Assembly: GCA_900323505.1 (NCBI GenBank)
Contig: OOIN01000001.1
Location: 62,001-126,000 of the forward strand
Direction of reading: 5' to 3'
Origin: Ustilago trichophora
Taxonomy: Eukaryota; Basidiomycota; Ustilaginomycetes; Ustilaginales; Ustilaginaceae
Length of the DNA stretch: 64,000 bases
Below the pieces are notes generated by a model that did not search any database, had not been told where the DNA came from, and saw only the letters and a list, made by a program, of their open reading frames with translations. This document shows positions 49,003-59,430 of this stretch, one piece after another (within the stretch, counting starts at the first letter, position 1; every line of letters starts with the position of its first letter). A program made the position numbers and the translations under genes.

Positions 49003-49460
49003 TGCTGCACTCGGAGAAAGAAGTGTGCGGTGTATGCGTCCAGCGCTGTAGAGGGTGGTGAGAGGCGAGAAGGAGCGGAAAGAAGTGCAAACCAACAATT
49101 CACAGTGAGGTGCAGAGGATGATGGTGTGAAGGTATCGTACAAGGGAATGGCGAAAGAGACACAGCATGTATGGTATGACAGGGGTTGACCGACCCGACG
49201 TGCCGGAGGAAGGCACCGCCTTGCCACTCACATCCGTTTCCGCTGTCCAACTTTGCTCAGCACATCTCACAGATCATTCCTTTTCAACCAAGACGCACAT
49301 CGCATACAGCCAGCCAGCAGCGTCGAGAGTCGCTCCCAAGCATTGCCAAGATCGTCGGCCATCGTCTAAAGCTCGCTTCCAAACGAGGTTGAATTTCTCC
49401 TTTCACTCTTCTTCACGGTTGCGCGCTCGGCAGGAGAGTTTTCATTTTTACACCTCTTCT

Positions 49461-49462
49461 CG

Positions 49463-49497
<35 letters not shown>
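49461..49497. repeat. CT/CA compound microsatellite
   Basis: A CT run passing directly into a CA run, in non-coding DNA between the GPI-type protein and CoA ligase genes. Confidence 0.85.
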
Positions 49498-50810
49498 TAC
49501 TACCAGCCCGATACTCTTATTCACCTCGGCCTCAGCAAGAAAGGACATCTGGTCGAACAGGTTGTCAGCAGCTCGTTGCGCTCTTGAAACAGTAAGGTTG
49601 ACGGGCTGAGGGACCGACGCAATGGCGCATATGCATAACACATGCAGAAATGAAATTTTGGTCGCGTTGACCTGTCACACGTCTCTGGTTGGCAACCTTA
49701 TTCGATGGCCGAAATGAGCTAATGAGCTCATTCATATTTTGGCACTGTCTTCTGTCGATCTTTGCGCCACATCCCGGAGCATCAGCATTTATCTTTCGTG
49801 ATGGTATGGTTCTGGAAAGGAAGAAGACAGAGCGGTGAAGGCGGGCGGACGGGCTCGGCGAATTCGAGCGGCTTGTACGAACCCCAGTTTTTGTTTTTTT
49901 TTTCTAAAAAAAAAAACACAGCCTTCGGACAGGTCTCGGCGCAAGGAGCCAAAGAAGACTCTTTCTTCAGGGTCCTAAGTCTCAAGTTGCCGAAGAAGCG
50001 GTCCAAGAGCTAAATGTTAAGGCGGCTTTTGACGAACAAGATTCCTCTCCCATTCAGAGAGGAAACATCTCCACATCGCTTTACATCGGGCCCATGACAA
50101 CGGCAAGCGATTCTCTCTCTAGGCATCTCCAAGCCAGCACGGCATACACGGGGTTGGCGAACCAAAGTGCGAAAGAGTCTTCTTGCTCCAACAAAATCCG
50201 GCCGATATTCTCGCTAAACCAAGTCTCGCGCGAAAAACGACGCGTGAAAGGCTGTCCGACGGCCGACAAAGCCATAAACCAACTCAAAGTGAGACCCTGA
50301 AGATGCACATCCCGAACCCGCTTGTGGCGGACGTGCACCAAAAAGAAAGCCATCAACCCCACACAAGGAAAGCATTCGTCACTGCTTTTTGTGCGGAGAA
50401 AGTGATTTGCTCTTCGTTTCATACGTGGCATCAGGGCCAAGAAAAATGGTCAAGGTGCAACAAAGGTGCAAATGAAGAAGCTGTCATGTGTTGGTCCGAA
50501 ATGAAAGATGTTTGCATTGTAGAAGGTGTTGCACCATGAGCTTGAGGTCGATGTTGATCGTAGCCAAAAGCGTGCTATGATATGCTAGGGCGCTGGCAAT
50601 CGTCAAGGGATCAAGAGACCGGAGAGTATGCTCCGAAGTTGCCTGCAGTAACCAATTACACCCAACGAAAAGAAAGAGAAAGAGACAAGGGTCGACTACT
50701 CTGCGACGTGCAACCCAAAAAGCTTGTTGCCGCGACAGCCGAGGAGAAGCATTCGTGTCTTTCTCTCGGCGGACAAAGTGTAACGACGCTCGGCTTCTCT
50801 CGTCCGTTGA

Positions 50811-50811
<1 letters not shown>

Positions 50812-50847
<36 letters not shown>

Positions 50848-50848
50848 T
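50812..50848. repeat. CTCCTG hexanucleotide repeat
   Basis: About six units, roughly 100 bases before the TATAAG element of the CoA ligase gene. The plus strand is pyrimidine-rich. Confidence 0.85.
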
Positions 50849-50944
50849 CTCTTTGTTCCTCTTCGCTCCTCTTGGCCTCTTGTCTGCGGTGCCCCACATT
50901 CGTATCCTCCAGCAACAGCTGTGTATGTGAGAGATTCTGCTTGA

Positions 50945-50950
50945 TATAAG
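50945..50950 (+). promoter_or_regulatory. TATA-like box of the CoA ligase gene
   Basis: TATAAG about 90 bases before the ATG at 51039. Confidence 0.4.
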
Positions 50951-51038
50951 CTCCAACCCCGTTCACTTGGCCCCATCCCCTCGCCCTCCCTACCGCTCTT
51001 TCCAACCACTTTCTTTGCAAGGGGTGCAACACCACACC

Positions 51039-53333
51039 ATGTCGTCAGCCATCAGCAGCGGCCTCCGCGGCCCCTTTCCCGAGGACCAAAACCTCCACAC
51101 CTTCCTCTTCAACAACCCCCTCCAGCACCACCCCAACCACTTTGCCGACCAATACCCCAATCACACCTTTGACGGCACCACCATCCCCGAACAGCGGCCC
51201 ATTCTCGTCCACGATGGCACCGGAGCACAGCTCAGCTGGGCACGTCTCAAAGCCGATAGTTTGCGTCTGGCACGATCCCTTCAGACCCTCACTGGCGCTC
51301 CACCTACTTTCGTATCCGATCCCAAGCGTCCAAACGAACCCATTCATGCACCTAGGTCCACGGTGCTGTTGCACATCCCCAACGGTATGGTCTGGCCGCT
51401 GGTAGCGCTCGGTACCGTTGCTGCTAATCTTACCGTTTGTCCCATTTCCACGTATCTCAGCCCTCGAGAGCTCGCCTATATTCTTGCTAAAGCTCGCCCG
51501 CAGGTCCTGTTCACTACCGTAGGCGCAGAGGGTGAGGTGCCGCTTCGTAAAGCGCTCCAGCTCCTGCTCGACTCTCCACCTACGGACCAGGGTCAAGTGA
51601 AAGCAACCGAGATCCACGCTTGGGCTCGTCAACTCGCCAGAGACTGGGACGAGGCCAAAGCAGCAAGGTTGGAAAAAAGCAATCAGATTCCTTACCGCCG
51701 TCGTAGGGTGTGGACCGTTGACGTGACCTCGGGTATGGACTACTATGGCACCAACGTGAACCGTCACAGTGTTGCAGCTGCTCACGATCCGCGAGATTGG
51801 ACCCACTTGCTGTTGCCTCCACCGGGAAGCAAAGCAGAGGGTAGCATCGCCAGCCTTGACAGGCCTGCGTTTACGCCTGCTCCCATGACACCAGAGGAAC
51901 AGCAGAGGAGGATCGCCTTTGTGCTCTGGTCCAGCGGTACTACAGGCCAGAGTAAAGGTGTGCTCATCAGCCATCGTGCGCTGGTCAGCAACACGCTCGG
52001 TGTGTGGGATACAAACCCGCATTTCAGCGGCACCTCGAGAGGTGCCAGTGGTGGTGGTGAGCGTTGGATCACTTTGGCTCCTTGGTACCATGTATACGGG
52101 TAAGTTTATGACACCACCATGTGAAGATGAAGGACCAGTAAGCGAGACAAACAGCAACACTGACCATCAGCGATCCTTTCCTTCAATCTTCTCAATGTCG
52201 TCTCCAGTCTCGCAACCGTCTTGCTCCCCACCATCGCATTTGGTACGACACTCATCATCCCCGCCACACCCAAGTTTGATCTCGGCTACTACCTCCGCCT
52301 CGTCACACGCTACCGAGCCACCTTTGCCCACATTGCTCCCGCCGTAGCTGTCGCCCTTCGATCTTGCCCACACCTCGATCCATCCTCTCCACAGAGCAAA
52401 GGAATCGACCTCTCCTGCATTTCCGGGTTCCTGACCGGTGGAGCCCCTGTACCTGTAGAAGTGGTGCGAAAGGTCTACGAACGAACGGGTAAATACATCC
52501 TCCTAGGTTATGGTACCACCGAGACGTGTTCCACCTCTCAGACGGGAGGTCTTGGGTTGGATGCTGCCGCGATGGATGCACGAGATGAGTTGGGTAGTGC
52601 CGGTTTCCCATGTCCCAACACCGAGCTTCAAATTCGACCTTTGCCAGGGACAAGCCAGCAACAGATCGATCAGCGTCAAGAAGAGATCCGCAACCTTTCC
52701 AACCAGGCTAGGTCTCGTGGTGAGCGTGCCCCGCTTAACCCAGGAGTGGTTGGAGAAGTTCTCATCCGTGCTCCCGCCGTCATGTCGGGATACTTTTCCG
52801 GTCTGTCTTCAGAGACCCATTCGGCGTTGGACACAGAGCTTACAGCAGGAGCATTCACCCAAGACGGCTGGTACCGTAGTGGCGATGAAGGCTGTCTTGA
52901 TTCCAACGGTCGACTGTGGATCACCGGTCGCACGAAGGAATTGATCAAAGTCAAAGGTTTCCAAGTACCACCCGCCGAGCTCGACGACCTCTTCGCTACC
53001 CACTCCGAACTCGTAGATGCTGCAGCAACCGGATTCATCCAAGACGCATCGACAGGCGAAGAACAGGTCCTCCTCCTCGTAGTTCCCAAGGACAAATCAA
53101 TCCTGACGCACGAACAAAAGATGCACGAATTGGCTCATCGCCTCCACACCTGGGTCGGCGATAAAACCGCCTACTACAAATGGCCAAGTGTGTACCTCTT
53201 CTCAGAGACAGCACCTCGAAACCCCACAGGTAAATTGCTCAGGAAAGACATTGCATCGGCAAAAGGCCACAAGGTGCTGATCGTCAAACAGTCCCGAAAG
53301 GCTACACAAACCGGAGCCAAGGCAAAACTCTGA
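51039..53333 (+). CDS. Peroxisomal acyl/aryl-CoA ligase (AMP-binding, 4CL-like)
   Basis: Exons 51039-52099 and 52208-53333 give 728 residues. The intron has a GTAAGT donor; the acceptor CTCCAG is the best in-frame choice. The adenylate-forming motifs are all visible: VLWSSGTTGQSKGVLISHR, LAPWYHVYG, GYGTTETCS, DGWYRSGDEGCLDSNGRLWI, TGRTKELIKVKGFQVPPAEL, and the C-terminal Lys in RNPTGKLLRKDI. The protein ends AKL, a good type 1 peroxisomal targeting signal. It would join a carboxylic acid to CoA using ATP; the layout suits 4-coumarate or medium-chain acids. It is longer than usual 4CL (about 550) because of inserts before the P-loop motif. The ATG at 51039 follows a clean leader. Confidence 0.88.
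52100..52207 (+). other. Intron of the CoA ligase gene
   Basis: Donor GTAAGT at 52100; acceptor CTCCAG ending at 52207, phase 2. Another CAG at 52168-52170 would not keep the frame, so the downstream acceptor is preferred. Confidence 0.72.
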
Positions 53334-53527
53334 ATGTTTGGCGATCGAAGGAAATGGAATCGTTTTGCTACTACTGCTGTTTTTTGTCGTTTCAATCGGG
53401 TTCGATCGCAGACTGTGTTGGATTGTGATGTGATTAGATTAGCGACCGAGTAAGAAAAAAAAGGGGAATGTGAGGATGTGTGTGTGTGTGTGTATAGATT
53501 AGTCGATTTGAAGAGGTGAAGAGTATT

Positions 53528-55105
53528 TTAGTGGTTGACGCCCCGGATGACGCGCGGATACTGTTGTCGGATCATCTCGAACAGTTCCGGATTCTTTCCC
53601 TGCAGGGTGTAGGGGTCCTCGGCCAGCGCCACAAAGTAAGTGCTGACACCACTTGCGATACTGCCCGAGCCTACGCTCATGGCAATGTTGAATCCCAACC
53701 CGAATGCAACGAGCAAAACGATCGAGTAGTAACCCGAATCGTTCTGCAGATACTGCGGGTTGGTCTTCTGCTCGTAGATAAAGGCGAACAGAGCGGTGAG
53801 GAGGCCAATGACGAAAGCACCGCAGTTGAAGACGATGTTGACCAGACTGTCGTTGATGATGGCGTCGATACCGCGATCTGCGAGGAGGTCCCAGGTCTCC
53901 TTGGCGGCACGGATGTAGCTGTTTCCGTACAGAGCGATGTTGATGTATGCGTAGCGGTTAAAGTAGTCGACCAATCCGCGGATGCATGCGATGCAGCAAG
54001 ATGCAACGCAGGCGAGGATGGAGCCGACAAGATCGCCTTCCGAGGCAGCTTGGTTCTGAAGCAGGTTGAAGAAGGCACGCAGCAGATCGAGAATGGCGAC
54101 GATGAGCGAACCAAAGCAGATACTGCCAAAGCTGTAGGTCATGGAACGTTTGAAGGCACCCCAAGCTGCTCGCGAGACTTTGGTGGCATTGTAGTAGGCT
54201 GTACCAAAGATACCGGCGACAGTGGTGAAGGCGACGTTCTTGATGACCTCCGAGATCCAGTAGTAGCTGAAGACGATAAAGACCATCAATCCGATCACGG
54301 CGCCGTTGCTGGAGCTGCTACCGGCCGCCTGACCCTGCGGCTCGAATCGCTGGTAGGTAGCCACCACTACCCAGCTGGTCCAGGCACTGAAGGCAGTCTC
54401 GACGATCAAGCCGCTAAGCGCGACGACGTAGACGCTCTTGTACTGTTCAGCGGTGCGAATGACGGTGACGAGGAGCAATTTGGCGAGAGGGATGCGTTTG
54501 CGCATGAAAAAGTAGGCAATGACGCTGATCACGGCAAAGATGGTGAAGATGATAGCTGCGGCCGTGTTGCCCCTGATCCAGAGGTAGACGCAGAATGCGA
54601 CGTTGCTGAGCGTGGTGATCAGGAGCGTTGCCTCGAGGATAAATTTGGGGAAGGTGCGCACGAGAAAGATGTAGACAAACGAAAGGACCAGCGCGACGGC
54701 ACAGCAGATCATAAACATGATGGCGGTCTGGCCGTTCAAAGTGCTTCCGGGTACATTCGCCTGACCGATAGACTCTGTGATGTTCGAGTTGGAGTAGCCG
54801 CGCAAGCAGATGACCGAGAGGGCGATGAAACCGCCAAAGACGAGGATGAAGAGGACGGCAAAGATGGGATCGTTGAACTTGGGTTTGGGATTGAGACGTT
54901 CACCCTCGAAACCTTCGGGTTTGAGGGGTTGCTTGTAGTCACCACCGTAGTATTGCTGGGGTGGAGGTTGCTGGCCATTGTAGTACTGGTTCTGGGCGCC
55001 GTTGGGTTGGCCTTGGTAGGCACCGGGACCGTAGGAGCCTGGCTGCTGCATTTGCGGGGGAGGAGGCGGGTAGCCGCCGCCACCACCGTAGTAGGGTTGC
55101 GACAT
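53528..55105 (-). CDS. PNS1: Choline-transporter-like protein Pns1
   Basis: A 525-residue membrane protein of the CTL/Pns1 family. The N-terminal 75 residues are rich in Gly, Pro, Gln and Tyr (YYGGGGGYPPPPPQMQQ...). They are followed by KFNDPIFAVLFILVFGGFIA and about ten membrane segments. Family signatures near the end include RYAYINIALYGNSYIRAAKETWDL with the conserved Asn-Tyr region, FNCGAFVIGLL and a short polar tail with YFVALAEDPYTLQ. Animal CTL proteins carry choline, but yeast Pns1 has not been shown to, so the substrate is open. The ATG at 55105 is immediately followed by the family N-terminus. It converges with the CoA ligase, with only 194 bases between stops. Confidence 0.93.
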   Translation of the reverse strand: MSQPYYGGGGGYPPPPPQMQQPGSYGPGAYQGQPNGAQNQYYNGQQPPPQQYYGGDYKQPLKPEGFEGERLNPKPKFNDPIFAVLFILVFGGFIALSVICLRGYSNSNITESIGQANVPGSTLNGQTAIMFMICCAVALVLSFVYIFLVRTFPKFILEATLLITTLSNVAFCVYLWIRGNTAAAIIFTIFAVISVIAYFFMRKRIPLAKLLLVTVIRTAEQYKSVYVVALSGLIVETAFSAWTSWVVVATYQRFEPQGQAAGSSSSNGAVIGLMVFIVFSYYWISEVIKNVAFTTVAGIFGTAYYNATKVSRAAWGAFKRSMTYSFGSICFGSLIVAILDLLRAFFNLLQNQAASEGDLVGSILACVASCCIACIRGLVDYFNRYAYINIALYGNSYIRAAKETWDLLADRGIDAIINDSLVNIVFNCGAFVIGLLTALFAFIYEQKTNPQYLQNDSGYYSIVLLVAFGLGFNIAMSVGSGSIASGVSTYFVALAEDPYTLQGKNPELFEMIRQQYPRVIRGVNH

Positions 55106-55231
55106 GGCGTTTTTGGCAAAGTCGGAAGGAGGTAGGGAGATGGTGGTGATGAGGAGAAGAGTGAAAGAAGCGAATCGGATGGATGTGCGGTTGATTCAGG
55201 GACGGAGGGTGAACTGAGAGTAAATAAAAAC

Positions 55232-55259
55232 AAAAAAAAAAAAAAAAAAAAAAAAAAAA
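55232..55259. repeat. Poly-A homopolymer and AT-rich tract
   Basis: An uninterrupted A run of about 28 followed by TTAAAAAATTAAAATAAATA, in an otherwise GC-rich region, about 130 bases upstream of PNS1. Confidence 0.85.
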
Positions 55260-56247
55260 TTAAAAAATTAAAATAAATAAATAAAAGACGGGCAAAAGAT
55301 GGGTCTAGAATGCGAACGCGTTGTTCCGCGTCAGATGTGAGAGCCAAGCTGCCAAGATCGACAGACGGCATGTGTTGGGCCAAATGTGACGTGAGCGTGC
55401 TGCTTTTGCTTTTGCTTTTCTTTTTCTTTTTTTTTTTCCTTTCGACTTAAAATCTTGCAATATGCGTTCCAAGACGCCAAGGAGGCTCTTTCGGCATGCT
55501 GTGCTTGCTTCAACATGAGGCGTGCGAAATGCGCCAGTGTGTGTACTTTGCCGGCTCATCGGCCAATGCCAAGCGATCTGCTGTATATCGAAGCAGCTGG
55601 GACAGAGTTAAAGCTTATCTTCCAACATACTCTACAACAAGTTGCAGCCGTGTGACTCGTTCGAACATTCGAAAAGCGACGGCAGAAGGTGAAGACAAGC
55701 GAAGTGAATCCGAAGCCTAGCGTCTCGAGCAGAGAGTTGTTGTTTGCCGAGCTTCAATCCTCCGCACTGCCGCGTTCCCTCTACCAAGGGGAAAGCGTCG
55801 TGTCCGCTGCAGGCTGTCGATTGTGAAAAGTCAAAAACAAGAAGGAAAATGCAGCTTGACCGAGACAAGGCGCTTGTCCGAGAGGCAAACGAGAGACACA
55901 GGAGCGTGTTCAGGCGCGTGTCAAAAGCCCACAATTATTTTTTTTTGAACTTTTGATTGTGAGATTAATTTCCAGAACAGCTCTTGATACTGTAGGAAAA
56001 ATTGCTGAAATGACTGCTGCTCCACGGACGTCTTTTTCCTCCACATGCACTGATTTGCTACACAGGGTTTTTGGCGATCGAGCCAGCTTTTCTTCAGAGT
56101 GTCTTTGGAGGAAGAGGTGAATCAGCCGATCAACTCATCTTCCCGCGGAAGCCAAAGACGAAGCTTGCCTAAACTGTACAAGCTTCTCGTCATCCGTCGT
56201 TCAGTCAGCAATTTTTGTGCGCTGTGTGTCGAGGTGACAAGTATTGC

Positions 56248-56253
56248 TATAAG
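56248..56253 (+). promoter_or_regulatory. TATA-like box of the DUF1295 gene
   Basis: TATAAG about 66 bases before the ATG at 56319. Confidence 0.4.
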
Positions 56254-56318
56254 ACCAAGGACGGAAGCGTGATCATCTTTGCTCCTTTCCTTCGTCCCTA
56301 ACCGCAAACCTTTCCATC

Positions 56319-57209
56319 ATGAGCACCTATACTGTGGGCCTCAAGGCCCTGCTCCCCACTCTCGGGCTCATCTACGGCTTCCAAGCAGCCTGCGCTGTCA
56401 TTGCCGTTCCCCTCAAGACGGAAAAGTACTACGACCTCTGCGGCTCGCTCGGCTTCATCTCGGCGGCCGGTGCCTCGCTCTATATGCCATGGATTCGGGC
56501 ACGCTACATCGACGGCTTCAAGAACATCGCCTTACCCACTACGCTTTCGGCATTCCATCCACGACAAGCCATCATGACCGGTCTGACGCTCTTCTGGGCC
56601 ATGCGTCTCGGCAGCTTCCTCTTCCAGCGCATCAAGAAATCCGGTGGTGACAGTCGTTTCGACGAGATCAAGCAGAGCCCTCCCAAGTTCTTTGGCGCCT
56701 GGATGATGCAGGCTACCTGGATTGCCATCACTGCCCTTCCCGTATACCTGGTCAACTCGATCCCCAAGGCTTCTCAACCTCCTCTTGGAGCTCGCGACTA
56801 CCTCGGCCTCGCCATCTGGATTGCCGGTATGGGTCTCGAAGTCACTGCGGACCGTCAAAAGTCACAGTGGAGGGAAGACAGGGAGGCGGGTAAGCACAAG
56901 GAGCCTTTCATCAGCTCAGGCGTGTGGAGCTGGTCTAGACACCCCAACTACTTTGGCGAGGTCAGTCTCTGGGCTGGCCAGTTTGTGCTTTCGACCACTG
57001 CCATCGCCAGCGCAGGCACTTTCTATCCTACATGGGCCGTCGGTCTCGCCGCACTCAGCCCTCTGCTCGAGTACGGTCTGATTCGATTCATCTCGGGTGT
57101 GCCTATGCTCGAACAGAGTGGAGACAAGAAGCACAAGGATAATCCGCAGTGGAAAAAGTACAAGGAGGAGGTTCCTTGCTTCGTCCCGTTTTTTGGCAGC
57201 AAGAACTAG
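56319..57209 (+). CDS. DUF1295 membrane protein (steroid-reductase/methyltransferase-like fold)
   Basis: A 296-residue integral membrane protein with about six hydrophobic segments. The C-terminal part carries the family signature: GLEVTADRQKSQWRED, then ISSGVWSWSRHPNYFGEVSLW and a further membrane segment. RHPNYFGE resembles the cofactor region of steroid 5-alpha reductases and isoprenylcysteine methyltransferases, so a reductase using NADPH on a lipid is plausible but not shown. It ends in a charged segment with KKHKDNPQWKKYKEEV. The ATG at 56319 follows a normal leader, and a TATAAG box lies 66 bases before it. Confidence 0.88.
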   Translation: MSTYTVGLKALLPTLGLIYGFQAACAVIAVPLKTEKYYDLCGSLGFISAAGASLYMPWIRARYIDGFKNIALPTTLSAFHPRQAIMTGLTLFWAMRLGSFLFQRIKKSGGDSRFDEIKQSPPKFFGAWMMQATWIAITALPVYLVNSIPKASQPPLGARDYLGLAIWIAGMGLEVTADRQKSQWREDREAGKHKEPFISSGVWSWSRHPNYFGEVSLWAGQFVLSTTAIASAGTFYPTWAVGLAALSPLLEYGLIRFISGVPMLEQSGDKKHKDNPQWKKYKEEVPCFVPFFGSKN

Positions 57210-57943
57210 GTGCTTTCCCACTTCCCTTTGGATGTGCGATGGTTGACTGTAACACCCAATACCATGTTTGTTGATGATGAAGAACTTTTTCCGGGGATGT
57301 GATAATGTTCGTTGAGCGCGGTCCCATCGGAAACAAGGTGATGAAGGAATAAGCGGACCAATGACAGCCGAGAGATGGAGTGGCCATTGTTCTGTGTTGG
57401 CTGTAGAAAAAGCTGTGCGCATATCGCATCGTCTGAGCCTCAAAGTGACGTTTTCGCATAAAATCCAAGCTGCAACTTTTCTGAGAAAAATACGCTTTCG
57501 GTTGCACAGCCCTGTTTTCCGACATCGCTTGCAAAAGTATAGTATCGAAGGCCGACTATTCGGCACTCCCGACCGGTTGAATATGAACCCATGCGCCAAG
57601 ACTTTGAGTTTGCGGGAGGGCTGAGCACCAGAACGCTTCTATCGCAAAGGGTCATGTGCCCAGTGACGGCTGTGTAGAAGCGCCGTCTACCGAGCACCGA
57701 ACAGATCATAGATACCGCAGGACAGCACCAATCCGACATCGCTTATTCCGCGGCACTTGACTCAGGGTCCAACCAGCTTGCAAAGGTACTGTACCTACTT
57801 ATACTTGGACATGTAGCATCATTGATCGTCCGTCCGTCCCCATACTCAGTGACTCTCAACGCCAAACTCATTCAAACAAGACTTGCGTCAAACTACTCCA
57901 TCTTCAAACTAAGCAAGCCTACCAACTCTACCTTCTCACCAAG
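57210..57943. other. Intergenic region
   Basis: 3' region of the DUF1295 gene and promoter of the LURP-related gene. A TACTGTA heptamer lies at 57787. No gene is supported. Confidence 0.55.
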
Positions 57944-58582
57944 ATGGGTGTCGAAACAAAGTCTACTTCCAACCGTGCAGGCCCTCCTCCTGCCAACCTA
58001 CCTCCTCCGCCCTATCCCATGGGCATCGTACCCGAGTACACAAGACACGACACGCCCATCGTCCTTCGGATCCGCGAGCTTAAATTCTCTTTCACCGGCG
58101 ATGACTTTGCCATCAAGGACGCTATCAGCCGCCAGCCCGTCTTCGAGGTCCAAGCCAAAGCTTTGTCCATCAGTCAACGGAAAACTCTACTCGACCATAA
58201 CGGCAGGCCACTCTTCGAATTCTGCGCTAGTGGCCTCATGATGAAATCCTTCATCGGCTATGTCTGCGGCAATGAACGCCAACAGCTTTTCAACATTGAA
58301 AGGGTCGGCATCTTCAAGCCGAAACTCGTAGTTACTTTCACCAACCGTGTAGCCGACGGTCGCAAGGAGACGTGGACCCTTCGAGGTCAGTGGCTCAGTG
58401 GTGCTTCTCAGATCACAACCGAAGCTGGTGTGGTGGTGGCGAGTATTCGTCGAGATTATGCTACGGGAGGCGACATTTTTTTCGGTCAACAAACTTATGA
58501 AGTCACAATCGCTCCCGGTATCGATGCTGCTTTTATTTCTGCCATCTGCGTATGTTTCGACGAGATATATAACGAACATTGA
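57944..58582 (+). CDS. LURP-one-related (LOR/Tubby-like) protein
   Basis: A 212-residue protein with a Pro-rich N-terminus (PPPANLPPPPYPMG), then a LOR domain, a Tubby-like beta barrel: TPIVLRIRELKFSFTGDDFAI, PVFEVQAKALSISQRKTLLD with HNGRPLF, a middle of alternating strands (WTLRGQWLSGASQITT), and the closing helix PGIDAAFISAICVCFDEIY. That last hydrophobic helix through the barrel is characteristic. Such proteins occur widely in plants and fungi; they may bind membranes or phospholipids, and Arabidopsis LURP1 is linked to defence. The role in fungi is unknown. The gene appears complete in one exon and has no signal peptide. Confidence 0.85.
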   Translation: MGVETKSTSNRAGPPPANLPPPPYPMGIVPEYTRHDTPIVLRIRELKFSFTGDDFAIKDAISRQPVFEVQAKALSISQRKTLLDHNGRPLFEFCASGLMMKSFIGYVCGNERQQLFNIERVGIFKPKLVVTFTNRVADGRKETWTLRGQWLSGASQITTEAGVVVASIRRDYATGGDIFFGQQTYEVTIAPGIDAAFISAICVCFDEIYNEH

Positions 58583-59430
58583 GCATCACATGTTTTCCGT
58601 CCAGCAATGGGCGCTGCTCGGAAGAGGACCATTCTCGGTCTCAGCACGACATCAGTCAACCTTTCATTTCGCTTTCGGCTCCAAGGTCCAAGCATGCTAC
58701 TGTACGCATGGCCCCTTTTGCGAAAACAAGGACGTCAACTGCCTTTCCCCCGCTCGACAACCTGCCAGAAAGAGTGGGTCTAACCTTGTCCTTTGTCCTC
58801 TTCTTCCTGGCAACCGACGCTAGGTCCCCTTTTTAACAAGGCTTGACAAGATTCATCTCGGACGCTGTGGCCTCCATCTAAACGCGGGGCTCGCTTCGAT
58901 TCTCTCAGACGCAGCTACTGTACCAGAAGCGCACATCCGCACCACCCCGATGCAATGTCCCTAATGAAACCTCGACCCCACCAACCTCTTCCTCCTCACG
59001 CCTCCTGGCACGCCGCGGAGGCTCGGAACATTCTCACATCTTAAACTTAGCTTTCGATCTCACTGATACCCTTTCCACCAATGACATGACTTGATACTAC
59101 CATCGCGACACGCCCTTGTAACTGCATGTGTGGGAGCTTTTGATTCGAACAGAACGAGGGAGGCGTTAGGCTCTATCCTGTAGCAACGCGGGATAGGGGT
59201 TCCGACTGTCGGTGGGGACGCTCAAACCCATTCAACCGGAACTGAGCCATGGTGGCGAGATGAACTGCTGCAAAACAGGTTTGCATTGTTGAGTATGGCT
59301 AACGTGATGGCCATTGTGCAAGCGGAAAGCTACATAAAGACGCTTCATTGGGTTGTTGATTCTCCCTCTTTAAACTTCATCGCTTTCCGCTACCTTGTCC
59401 CTTTTCCCCATTAGAGATTTGTTCACGACC
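58583..59430. other. Intergenic region, 0.85 kb
   Basis: 3' region of the LOR gene and promoter of the GH92 gene. TACTGTA heptamers lie at 58698 and 58916. An ACATAAAG near 59333 could serve as a core promoter. No gene is supported. Confidence 0.55.

Larger units (their letters stand above)
48927..51038. other. Divergent intergenic region, about 2.1 kb
   Basis: Separates the GPI-type protein (minus) and the CoA ligase (plus). It contains a CT/CA microsatellite (about 49461-49497), a T/A homopolymer pair near 49890-49918, and a (CTCCTG)n array near 50812-50848. No gene is supported. Confidence 0.55.
55106..56318. other. Divergent intergenic region, 1.2 kb
   Basis: Between PNS1 (minus) and the DUF1295 gene (plus). 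It contains a 28-base A run (55232-55259) followed by an AT-only stretch, a T-rich tract near 55410-55438, and one TACTGTA (55988). No gene is supported. Confidence 0.55.

Noticed and set aside
52168..52170. Alternative acceptor for the CoA ligase intron
   Set aside because: Using it would shift the frame away from the conserved LATVLLPTIAFG continuation.
53516..55135. A 539-codon open frame on the plus strand opposite PNS1
   Set aside because: It mirrors a strongly supported gene. C-rich third positions in this genome leave the antisense frame without stops. Its translation is acidic with no domain.
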